Source: Dyella sp. C9 (GTDB taxonomy: Bacteria; Pseudomonadota; Gammaproteobacteria; Xanthomonadales; Rhodanobacteraceae). From it: DNA of 64,000 bases. Under the pieces are notes generated by a model, which was not told the origin of the DNA, searched no databases, and worked only from the letters and a program-made list of their open reading frames with translations. Shown here piece after piece: positions 8,623 to 16,023 of this stretch (position 1 is the stretch's first letter; each line of letters opens with the position of its first letter). The stretch covers positions 44,163 through 108,162 of the forward strand of contig NZ_QIRF01000015.1 in assembly GCF_003332825.1 (NCBI RefSeq), in the 5' to 3' direction. A program made the position numbers and the translations under genes.

Positions 8623-9855
8623 ATGAGCCTTTCCGACATCGCCACGCCCCTGCCCTCCGCCTTGCACGACCAGCCGATCGAGCGCGTCACGCGGGACGGG
8701 GTGGAATACGTGGTGCTGGGCACGGCCCACGTTTCGCGCGCCAGCGTCGACGCCGTGCAGGCCCTGCTGGAACTGGAGCCTTTCGACGCCGTCGCGGTGG
8801 AGCTGTGCGACAGCCGCGCGCAGGGCATGCGCGATCCGGACGCCTTCAAGCAGATGGACCTGTTCCAGGTGATCCGCCAGGGCAAGGCCGGCATGGTGGC
8901 GGCCAGCCTGGTGCTGTCCTCCTTCCAGAAGCGCCTGGCCGAGCAGTACGGCATCCAGCCCGGCGCCGAGATGAAGGCCGGCATGGACGGCGCCGAACAG
9001 CGCGGCCTGCCGCTGTGGCTGGTGGACCGCGAAGTCGGCACCACGCTGCGTCGCGCCTGGCACAGCGTGGGCTTCTGGCAGCGTTTCGGCCTGCTCGGCG
9101 GCCTGATCGCCAGCGTGTTCGAGCGCCAGGAGATCGAAGAATCCGAGATCGAAAAGCTCAAGCAGGGCGACATGCTGGAGAGCGCCTTCAGCGAGTTCGC
9201 CACCAACTCGGCCCCGCTTTACCGTGCCTTGATCGCCGAGCGCGACAGCTACATGGCGGCACGCCTGCGCGAACAGGCTGCGCAGGCCGGTTACAGTGAA
9301 GGTCGTCGCGTGCTGGTGGTGATCGGCGCGGGCCACCTGAAGGGCTTGTGCGAACAACTGCGCACGCAGCAGGGTGATCCTTCCGCCGAAACCGCCGTGC
9401 TCGCCGCGATGCCGCCGAAGGCGCGCTGGCCGAAGTGGCTGGCGATTGGCCTGGTGCTGGCGGTGTTCGTGGCGATCGGCTTTGCCTTCCATCGCGACAC
9501 GTCACTGGGCGCGGCCGCCGTGCGCGACTGGGTGCTGTACACCGGCGGCCTGTCGGCGCTCGGCGCGGTCATCGCGGGTGCCCACCCGCTGAGCATCCTG
9601 GCGGCCTTCATCGCCGGCCCGATCAAGCCGTTCCGCCCCGGCATTCCGTCAGGCGGCATCAGTGCGATGGTGGAGGCCTGGGTACGCCGGCCGCGCGTCG
9701 CCGACTTCGAGACCCTGCGCGACGACATCGGCCATTGGCGCGGCTGGTGGAAGAACCGCGTGGCGCGCACCTTGCTCAACTTCTTCCTGGTGAGCTTTGG
9801 CACCATCATTGGCGAATACACCGCCGGCATCCATATCTTCAAGAGCCTGTTCTGA
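8623..9855 (+). CDS. TraB/PrgY family membrane protein
   Basis: A 410-residue protein with a soluble TraB domain (about 1-265) and a C-terminal membrane part (about 275-410) containing three to four hydrophobic segments. The motif GTAHVSRAS near residue 33 and the conserved VVIGAGHLKGL near 230 are the two hallmark histidine motifs of the TraB/GumN/TIKI superfamily. Enterococcal PrgY and TraB of this family shut down peptide pheromone activity. Related proteins are thought to be metal-dependent peptidases, but the function in proteobacteria is not established. Start at ATG 8623; an open frame upstream runs through aguB in another register and is not coding. Confidence 0.85.
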   Translation: MSLSDIATPLPSALHDQPIERVTRDGVEYVVLGTAHVSRASVDAVQALLELEPFDAVAVELCDSRAQGMRDPDAFKQMDLFQVIRQGKAGMVAASLVLSSFQKRLAEQYGIQPGAEMKAGMDGAEQRGLPLWLVDREVGTTLRRAWHSVGFWQRFGLLGGLIASVFERQEIEESEIEKLKQGDMLESAFSEFATNSAPLYRALIAERDSYMAARLREQAAQAGYSEGRRVLVVIGAGHLKGLCEQLRTQQGDPSAETAVLAAMPPKARWPKWLAIGLVLAVFVAIGFAFHRDTSLGAAAVRDWVLYTGGLSALGAVIAGAHPLSILAAFIAGPIKPFRPGIPSGGISAMVEAWVRRPRVADFETLRDDIGHWRGWWKNRVARTLLNFFLVSFGTIIGEYTAGIHIFKSLF

Positions 9856-9985
9856 TCGCCGGAGCCGCATCGCGGTGAGGTGAACCGGTCGCCTGGGTGA
9901 TGCGCAAAGCAACGCGGCCTTATTCCTGCACGAGCGGGGCTCGAATGTCCTCGCGGCGATCAGGAACGCACGGCGGCGGCCACCA

Positions 9986-11143
9986 TCACCGCGCACGCAG
10001 CGACTGGTCGAGCACATCCAGCAACTGCTCATTGCTGTCGAGGCCGTGCTCCCAGTACATCACGCCACCCAATCCCCGGGCCTTGATGAAGGCCGCCTTC
10101 GCGCGCAACGATTGCGGGTCCTCGTAGCTGACGAAGGTGCGCGTGGCGGCATTCCACAGATAGGGTGCCTGCGCCTTTTCGTCCCAATGGCGCACATAAC
10201 CGTTCTTGTCGATGTAGCTGGCCACCAGTTCGTGCCATGACGGATCGCCGGCGTACTTGGCGTATTTCTGCTGCAGGCCGTCGTGCGCCGCATCGACGCC
10301 GGTGAACGCGCGCCCGTAGAACGCCACGCCGAGATTGAGCTTCTTCGCCGGCACACCCGCCGCGAGGAACTGATCCACCGCCTTGTCGCCCGCACGATCG
10401 TCCGCCGGTGCCAGCGCCGACAAGTGCAGGCCGGCATGATGCCCGGTGGTCGCGGTAAGGCTGTTGTGGAAGTCGTAGGTCATCAGGTTGATCCAGTCGA
10501 GCGAACGCGAGGCACGCAACAGTTCGATGCCCGCGACGAACTCGCCATCGGCGGCGGCAATGCTGAGGTAGTAGTGGCGACTGCCATGGGCCGCACCCAG
10601 CTTGTCCAGCCGGGCGCGCAAGGCTTCAAGCATCAGGCTGAAGTTGCGCTTGTCTTCCGGTCGATGACTGATGCCCGCACCCGGCAGGGTCGGATACTCC
10701 CAATCGATGTCGACACCGTCGACATCATGCTGCTCCACCAGCGAGGCCACGCTGTCGGCCATGCGCTGGCGCGTGGCCCCGGTCAGGGCCACGTCCGAAA
10801 AATAGTCGGCACCCCAGCCACCGATCGACACGATGATCTTGAGCTCAGGATTGGCCTTGCGCAGCGCGACGAGTGCCGCCAGCGAATCGCCGGCGCGCGG
10901 ACTGGAAAAGAACACCTCGCCATCGGGCTTGACCCGGGCAAAGGCGTAATTGATCACGTCAAGCTTGCCGGGACTGACATGAGGCATCGGCGATGCGTCG
11001 GCCACATAGCCGACGATGCGGTAATTTGCCGCGGGGCCCGCCGCCCATGCCGGCAGCGCGCAAAGCACCAGCGCCAGACCCAACATCCATCCGCGAAGCG
11101 CGGCCTTCCATTGCATATTCCGCTTCGAATTGCCTGCGCCCAT
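9986..11143 (-). CDS. Secreted glycoside hydrolase family 18 (chitinase-like) enzyme
   Basis: About 385 residues with a signal peptide (hydrophobic WMLGLALVLCALPAWA) and one GH18 barrel domain. The catalytic DxxDxDxE motif is complete as DGVDIDWEYP, with Glu as the proton donor. The SIGGWG strand motif also matches GH18. The substrate is expected to be a beta-1,4-linked N-acetylglucosamine polymer such as chitin, but single-domain GH18 proteins without a binding module can also act on peptidoglycan-like glycans. Start at ATG 11143, chosen for GGGGA eight bases upstream; ATG 11116 is the alternative. It is transcribed away from the two cytochrome genes. Confidence 0.88.
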   Translation of the reverse strand: MGAGNSKRNMQWKAALRGWMLGLALVLCALPAWAAGPAANYRIVGYVADASPMPHVSPGKLDVINYAFARVKPDGEVFFSSPRAGDSLAALVALRKANPELKIIVSIGGWGADYFSDVALTGATRQRMADSVASLVEQHDVDGVDIDWEYPTLPGAGISHRPEDKRNFSLMLEALRARLDKLGAAHGSRHYYLSIAAADGEFVAGIELLRASRSLDWINLMTYDFHNSLTATTGHHAGLHLSALAPADDRAGDKAVDQFLAAGVPAKKLNLGVAFYGRAFTGVDAAHDGLQQKYAKYAGDPSWHELVASYIDKNGYVRHWDEKAQAPYLWNAATRTFVSYEDPQSLRAKAAFIKARGLGGVMYWEHGLDSNEQLLDVLDQSLRAR

Positions 11144-11323
11144 GCCGTGCATCCCCAGCCCTGATGAACCGATGATCGGTATTGATCGGCCGCGCAAAAC
11201 AGCTGCCCAGCAAGCTCGCACTGATACAAATCAGTGGCTTGCGACATGTTGTCCAGCCGTGAAAGCAACGACTATACTCTCGCGACTTTCACATGTATCA
11301 GCGGAATCGTGGGGACGATCCTG

Positions 11324-11647
11324 ATGACTCGAATGCAACTGCTTGGCCTGACCGTGGCCGCAGCTCTCTTGGCCACTGCCAGCGTGCATGCCGAGGGCGA
11401 CAAGGCCGCTGGACGAAAGTTGATCTACACCTGCAACGGCTGCCACGGTATCCCGGGCTATGCCAACGCCTACCCGAACTATCCGGTGCCGCGCATTGCA
11501 GGCCAGAACGAGCAGTACATCGTCAACGCGCTGCATGAGTACAAGAATGGCGAGCGCAAGCACCCGACGATGACGGCACAGGCGCAAAGCCTGTCCGACA
11601 AGGACATCGACGACGTCGCTGCCTATCTCTCCAGCCTCGCCAAGTAA
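11324..11647 (+). CDS. Periplasmic monoheme cytochrome c (first of a tandem pair)
   Basis: A 107-residue class I cytochrome c with a signal peptide (LLGLTVAAALLATASVHA) and one heme motif CNGCH. The C-terminal part holds MTAQAQSLSDKDIDDVAAYLSSL, where the Met is a likely axial ligand. It resembles one half of a diheme cytochrome c4 (c553-like) and would carry electrons to a terminal oxidase in the periplasm. Start at ATG 11324, with GGGGA upstream; longer starts would put a non-signal stretch first. The next gene, 18 bases on, is a paralogue sharing the motifs RIAGQ/RLAGQ and ALHEYK. Confidence 0.9.
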   Translation: MTRMQLLGLTVAAALLATASVHAEGDKAAGRKLIYTCNGCHGIPGYANAYPNYPVPRIAGQNEQYIVNALHEYKNGERKHPTMTAQAQSLSDKDIDDVAAYLSSLAK

Positions 11648-11665
11648 GCCAAGGACACGATCCGC

Positions 11666-12019
11666 ATGAAACGTGCTCTGACCCTGCTTTCATTCGGCGC
11701 CGTCCTGGCGTTCGCTTCCACCCAGCTGCTGGCCGCCGGCAACGCGGAGAACGGCAAGCAGAAGGCCGCCGCCTGCTTCGCCTGCCACGGCGCCGATGGC
11801 AATGCCGTGGATCCGCAGTATCCGCGCCTGGCCGGCCAGTACGACATGTACATCCAGCAGGCCCTGCACGAGTACAAGACCGGCCAGCGCGACAACGCCA
11901 TCATGAAAGGCTTCGTAGCCACGCTGTCCGACCAGGACATCCAGGACGTCGCCGCCTACTTCTCCAGCCTGCCGACCAAGCTCGATACCCTGCAAGGTCA
12001 TATCCAGGGCGACAAGTAA
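11666..12019 (+). CDS. Periplasmic monoheme cytochrome c (second of a tandem pair)
   Basis: A 117-residue class I cytochrome c with a signal peptide (MKRALTLLSFGAVLAFASTQ) and one heme motif CFACH. PRLAGQYDMYIQQALHEYK and LSDQDIQDVAAYFSSL closely match the preceding gene, so the pair probably arose by duplication. Together they resemble the two halves of cytochrome c4, here encoded separately. The methionine in NAIMKGFVATLSD is the likely sixth heme ligand. Both genes form one transcript, which ends at a clear terminator about 20 bases after this stop codon. Confidence 0.9.
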   Translation: MKRALTLLSFGAVLAFASTQLLAAGNAENGKQKAAACFACHGADGNAVDPQYPRLAGQYDMYIQQALHEYKTGQRDNAIMKGFVATLSDQDIQDVAAYFSSLPTKLDTLQGHIQGDK

Positions 12020-12040
12020 GCGCCACACCCGTCAAATGGA

Positions 12041-12067
12041 AAAGGCCCGCATGATGCGGGCCTTTTT
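12041..12067 (+). terminator. Rho-independent terminator of the cytochrome c pair
   Basis: The arms AAAGGCCCGC and GCGGGCCTTT enclose the loop ATGAT, and a run of T follows at 12062-12067. It also lies just beyond the end of the convergent nfuA gene and may serve both strands. Confidence 0.9.
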
Positions 12068-12089
12068 TGTTGCGTGCGCAGCGATCGCC

Positions 12090-12698
12090 TCAGCCCAGTG
12101 CGGACTGGCCTTCCTTCTTGCGGTAGTACGGATTGCTGCCGCCGCTGTGGTCGGTAGCGTCACGCACTTCGGTAATTTCCGGCACGCGCTCGCGCAGGGT
12201 CTTCTCCACGCCGTGTTTGAGCGTCACGTCCACCATGCCGCAGCCGTGGCAGCCGCCACCGAACTGGAGCAGCACCACGCCATTGGCATCCACTTCCAGC
12301 AGGCTTACCCGGCCACCGTGCGAGGCGATCTTGGGATTGACCTCGGCCTCGAGCACGTAGCGCACGCGCTCGACCAGGCCAGCCTCCTGCCCGGGGATTT
12401 CGCCCTTGATGCGCGGCGCGCGGATGTTCAGCTGCCCACCCGTGGCGTTGGGCTCGAAGTCGATGCTGGCGCCCTCCAGCCACGGCGCGCTGTCGCCATC
12501 GACGTGGAACTCGAAGCCTTCGCACACCACCGTCCATTCCTGCCCGGTCAGCTCCTCCGGCTCCACGAACTCCAACTCGCAGTTGGCCGCCGCGGTACCC
12601 GGTGCCGTCACGCGCAGGCGGATGCCCAACCCATCGATGCCCTGCTGGGAAAGCAGCCGCAGGAAGTGCCGCTGCGCGCGTTCTGAAATATCAATCAT
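12090..12698 (-). CDS. nfuA: Fe/S biogenesis protein NfuA
   Basis: A carrier that receives a [4Fe-4S] cluster and passes it to target enzymes such as aconitase and lipoyl synthase. The 202-residue protein has the two expected parts. An N-terminal degenerate A-type carrier domain (about 1-105) starts with MIDISERAQRHFLRLL. A C-terminal NifU domain carries the cluster-binding CHGC at 150-153. GGAG lies seven bases before the ATG. It is convergent with the cytochrome genes and divergent from phhB. A short perfect hairpin (ACCCGGA, 12714-12731) lies in the divergent promoter region. Confidence 0.95.
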   Translation of the reverse strand: MIDISERAQRHFLRLLSQQGIDGLGIRLRVTAPGTAAANCELEFVEPEELTGQEWTVVCEGFEFHVDGDSAPWLEGASIDFEPNATGGQLNIRAPRIKGEIPGQEAGLVERVRYVLEAEVNPKIASHGGRVSLLEVDANGVVLLQFGGGCHGCGMVDVTLKHGVEKTLRERVPEITEVRDATDHSGGSNPYYRKKEGQSALG

Positions 12699-12833
12699 GT
12701 CTACTCCAACACGACCCGGATAGGTCCGGGTTAATCAGCACCATTTTAGTCCTATTTCGTGTTCACCGCTCGCTTTGACTTTTGACCGCCAAGCTTCGAC
12801 GCTTCGCACCTTTCTCTGCATGGAGCGACCGCC

Positions 12834-13175
12834 ATGAGCACGAACCCACTGGCCAGCCAGCACTGCACACCCCGCAAGGGCAAGGAGCACGCGCTGGACA
12901 CCACCCGCATCCACGAACTGCTTGCCGCGCTGCCCGGCTGGAAACTGGGCGCCGACGGCAAAGCCATCATCAAGGATTTCAAGTTCCCCGACTTCCACCA
13001 CACGCTGGGCTTCATCAATGCGGTCGGCTTCATGGCCAACCAGGAAGACCATCACCCCGACCTCCAGGCGGGCTACGGCCATTGCGAGGTGCTCTGGTCC
13101 ACCCATGACGTCGGCGGCCTCTCGCTCAACGACTTCATCTGCGCTGCCCGCGTCGAAGCCCTGCTCGAGCATTGA
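12834..13175 (+). CDS. phhB: Pterin-4a-carbinolamine dehydratase
   Basis: Dehydrates 4a-hydroxytetrahydrobiopterin, recycling the pterin cofactor of phenylalanine hydroxylase. The 113-residue protein has the family's histidine pattern: FHHTLGFINAVGFMA and NQEDHHPDLQAGY, where the three His residues line the active site. GGAGCG precedes the ATG. A phenylalanine hydroxylase gene is not in the window. The stop codon TGA at 13173-13175 overlaps a possible TTG start of the next gene, so the two are probably co-transcribed. Confidence 0.93.
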   Translation: MSTNPLASQHCTPRKGKEHALDTTRIHELLAALPGWKLGADGKAIIKDFKFPDFHHTLGFINAVGFMANQEDHHPDLQAGYGHCEVLWSTHDVGGLSLNDFICAARVEALLEH

Positions 13176-13189
13176 GCACGCCGCGCACC

Positions 13190-14701
13190 ATGCATCGCCT
13201 GGCTGCCGCGACCGGCTTCCTGCTGGCCGTGGCGGTCCTGCTCTGGTGCATGGCGACGATTTCCGCGTGGGTCACCCGCGGCCAGCTTTCGCATGACGCC
13301 CAGGCGACCTGGACCACGCTGCGCCAAGGCCAGCCGCTGTGGAGCTGGACCTTGCGCCAGCCCGCCGACGTGGTGGCTCGAAGGGTATTTGGCTCGGCCA
13401 TCCTCGCGAACCGCAGCGAGGGGCTGGAGTTCACCAGCCCGGATGGCTCGCCCTTCGAAGTGGGGTTGCCGCTGGCCGCGCCGGTCGACCTCGCCCACTG
13501 GCCATGGCTGCAACTGCGCCTGCACGGCAGCGCCACCGGAAGCCTCGGCCTGAGCTACCAGACCACCGAGCATGGCCTGCGCTGCGACGCCGACGATGCG
13601 GCCACGCTTGCCCCCGGCAGTGCCGAGCCGAGGATCGACCTGCGCAGCCTGCGCTGGCGCAGCGCGGACGGCACCACGTGCCCGCCGCCGGGTGCGGTCA
13701 TGTACCTGCTGCGCCTGCGCCTGCAGATTCCCGCGCACGCCAGCCTGCAGATTGGCGAAGCCAGCTTGCTGGCCACCACCCCGATCCGCCTGCCCGAACA
13801 CATCGCTGTCGACGCAGCCGATATCCACCTGCCGCTGGCCCTTGAAGACGGGCGCCGGGCACTGGCCGCTCCCGGCGACTGGAGCGCCCCGGTGGTCCGG
13901 CTGCCCGCCCATGCATCGGCCGAGGCCATGCTGATCCTGCGCGACCTGGCGCTGGAGCGCTGGCCTGCGGCCGTGGTACTGCCGTTTGGCCAGCCCCTGC
14001 AATCGGCGGGCGGGAGCCCCTGGCCACTCTGGCTGGACTGGCTGGCCCTCGTGCTGTACCTGGTTGCTCTGGTATGGCTGCTGCGTCGCCAGACGGTTGA
14101 GATTCAGCACCCCTGGCTGGAAGTGGCCGCCATCGCCGCCGGCCCACTCTGGCTGATCGCCGGGTTGCGCTGGGGTAGCCAGGCCTCGATCCCGGGCGTA
14201 GTGGCCTTCGTCGCGGCTTTAACATACGCAGGCATCAGCGAATGGCGCAGGCGGCCGACCTACTGGTCCTGGCTACCCCAACGGCGCGCGGAATGGTGGT
14301 GGCCGCTACTGCCACTCCCGGTGGCGTTTGCACTGACCCTGCTCGACGGACACGGGCTGACCCACCTGCCCTGGGCGCACGTCGCCGCGTACTTCGGCTG
14401 GGCACTGCTGCAGCAATGGGCCATGCTGGCCATCGTGATGGGCCGCCTGCAGCACACCCGGCTGCCCCGGCCGGTGATCATCCTGCTGACAGCCGGGCTA
14501 TTTGCCCTGCTGCACACGCCCAACGGCACCCTGATGCAGCTGTGCCTGCTGGCTGAACTATGGTGGGCCTGGTGCTTCATGCGGGCACCCCGGCTGGTGC
14601 CCATCGCGGTGGCCCACGCGCTTTCCGCCCTGCTGGTGGAAAGCGCGCTTACCGGCCACTTACTGCGCTCACTTGAGGTCGGAGCGCGCTTTTTCCTGTA
14701 G
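13190..14701 (+). CDS. Large membrane protein with a degenerate CPBP-like C-terminal domain
   Basis: About 503 residues. One N-terminal membrane segment is followed by a large extracytoplasmic region (about 40-270, mostly beta and rich in Pro/Ala/Leu). Then come about seven membrane segments. The C-terminal half resembles the CPBP (CAAX protease/bacteriocin-processing) family. The second motif FxxxH is present as FALLH. The first motif EExxxR is replaced by QQWAML, and the last is AHALSALLVE without the usual Asn. It is therefore probably not an active protease, if it belongs there at all. A TTG at 13172 overlapping the phhB stop is an alternative start. Its 3' end overlaps rluC by 33 bases, tail to tail. 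Confidence 0.7.
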   Translation: MHRLAAATGFLLAVAVLLWCMATISAWVTRGQLSHDAQATWTTLRQGQPLWSWTLRQPADVVARRVFGSAILANRSEGLEFTSPDGSPFEVGLPLAAPVDLAHWPWLQLRLHGSATGSLGLSYQTTEHGLRCDADDAATLAPGSAEPRIDLRSLRWRSADGTTCPPPGAVMYLLRLRLQIPAHASLQIGEASLLATTPIRLPEHIAVDAADIHLPLALEDGRRALAAPGDWSAPVVRLPAHASAEAMLILRDLALERWPAAVVLPFGQPLQSAGGSPWPLWLDWLALVLYLVALVWLLRRQTVEIQHPWLEVAAIAAGPLWLIAGLRWGSQASIPGVVAFVAALTYAGISEWRRRPTYWSWLPQRRAEWWWPLLPLPVAFALTLLDGHGLTHLPWAHVAAYFGWALLQQWAMLAIVMGRLQHTRLPRPVIILLTAGLFALLHTPNGTLMQLCLLAELWWAWCFMRAPRLVPIAVAHALSALLVESALTGHLLRSLEVGARFFL

Positions 14702-15682
14702 GTGCTCCTGCAGACGCCGGATTCTTTTTCCTTTCACGGCAAGCACATCCAGGAAATCCTTCAAGTCCTCTGGCATCGGCGCGGAGAAGCTATAGGCGCG
14801 CCCATCCAACTCAAAACTCATGTGCGAGGCGTGCAGGAACAGGCGATTGAGGCCCAGCTCCTTGAATTTCTTGTTCATCTCCTTGTCGCCGTACTTGGGA
14901 TCGCCCGCCAGCGGGTGCTCCACATGCGCGGCATGCACGCGAATCTGGTGAGTGCGCCCCGTACCCAGCGTTGCCTGCATCAGGCGAGCGCTGGGGTACT
15001 GCTCCATTTCCTGGAAAAAAGTGAGTGACGGCTTGCCGTTATCGGACACTCTTACCATGCGTTCTCCGCCCTGGAGCACCGATTTCTGCAGCGGGGCGTT
15101 GACGCTGAACTTCGCCTTGCGCGGGTGGCCGACCATCAGGCACAGGTACTGCTTGGTCACCGTGCCTTCGCGAATGGCCGCCTGCAGGCCGGTGAGGCCG
15201 GCCCGGGTCTTGGCGAACACCAGCACGCCGCTGGTATCGCGGTCAAGGCGATGGACCAGCTCCAGGTGCTCGTTCGGACGGGCCGCGCGCAACAACTCGA
15301 TCGCCCCATGGCTGACCCCGCTGCCACCATGACTGGCGATGCCGGCCGGCTTGTCGATGGCGAGGAAATGCTTGTCCTCGAAAATGATCGACTCAGTGAT
15401 CGCTGAGACAAGCCCCGGCGCAGGGCCCTTTCCCACCGCCTTTTCGGCCACTCGCACCGGCGGAATACGCAGCGTATCGCCCGCCGCGAGACGCGTATCG
15501 GGCTTCGCACGCTTGCCGTTCACCCGCACCTGCCCGGTGCGCAGCAAACGGTAGATCATGCTCTTCGGAACCCCCTTGAGCAGGGTGACGAGCGCATTGT
15601 CGATGCGCTGACCGTCCCGCTCGGGACCAATCTCGACTTGACGCACACCGTGAGGTGCGTCCGGGGAAGTTGCCGTCTGCAT
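14669..15682 (-). CDS. rluC: Ribosomal large subunit pseudouridine synthase RluC
   Basis: Converts uridines of 23S rRNA (955, 2504 and 2580 in E. coli) to pseudouridine. The 337-residue protein has an N-terminal S4 RNA-binding domain (about 30-90, with KSMIYRLLRTGQVRVNGKR) and a RluA-type catalytic domain. The active-site motif HRLDRDTSGVLVF holds the catalytic Asp. RTHQIRVHAAH is the second family motif. ATG at 15682 is chosen because the residues further upstream in the open frame are unlike the family. The gene is divergent from rne, as in many gammaproteobacteria. RluD is excluded only by overall resemblance and by this neighbour. Confidence 0.92.
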   Translation of the reverse strand: MQTATSPDAPHGVRQVEIGPERDGQRIDNALVTLLKGVPKSMIYRLLRTGQVRVNGKRAKPDTRLAAGDTLRIPPVRVAEKAVGKGPAPGLVSAITESIIFEDKHFLAIDKPAGIASHGGSGVSHGAIELLRAARPNEHLELVHRLDRDTSGVLVFAKTRAGLTGLQAAIREGTVTKQYLCLMVGHPRKAKFSVNAPLQKSVLQGGERMVRVSDNGKPSLTFFQEMEQYPSARLMQATLGTGRTHQIRVHAAHVEHPLAGDPKYGDKEMNKKFKELGLNRLFLHASHMSFELDGRAYSFSAPMPEDLKDFLDVLAVKGKRIRRLQEHLQEKARSDLK

Positions 15683-16023
15683 TGAAAAAAACCTGACGAA
15701 ATAGGATACTCGGCCGGCGCTTTCATCCCGCCCTACCGAAGTTCGGATGGAGTCGGGAAGCCCGCTCGTGACGTCGGCGAGGATAGCGCCGGTCGCCTTC
15801 TCTGGCAGCCGGTCGCTGCTCCCTTTCATCGTAACGGTTCGGGTGGCCGTTGTCCGGTTCCTGAGGGGTTCCGGGGCGGCAGGCGCATTGCCACGAATCA
15901 TCCCGGCACCGGAAACGATGCCGACATGTTGCCGCTTAACCGCAGCGGCGCGATCCCCGGCAGGCCGCCGAAGTACGGCGCCACCGCGGCACGCGACGCG
16001 CGGCAAGCCGAGGAAAAAATACA
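15683..16023. promoter_or_regulatory. Divergent rluC/rne intergenic region and rne 5' leader
   Basis: A 341-base stretch without a gene. It must hold promoters for both rluC (minus) and rne (plus). In E. coli the long rne leader is the site of autoregulation by RNase E; the same is likely here, but I cannot identify the hairpins from sequence alone. GAGGA lies nine bases before the rne ATG. I see no convincing -35/-10 pair and no small reading frame with good features. Confidence 0.55.
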
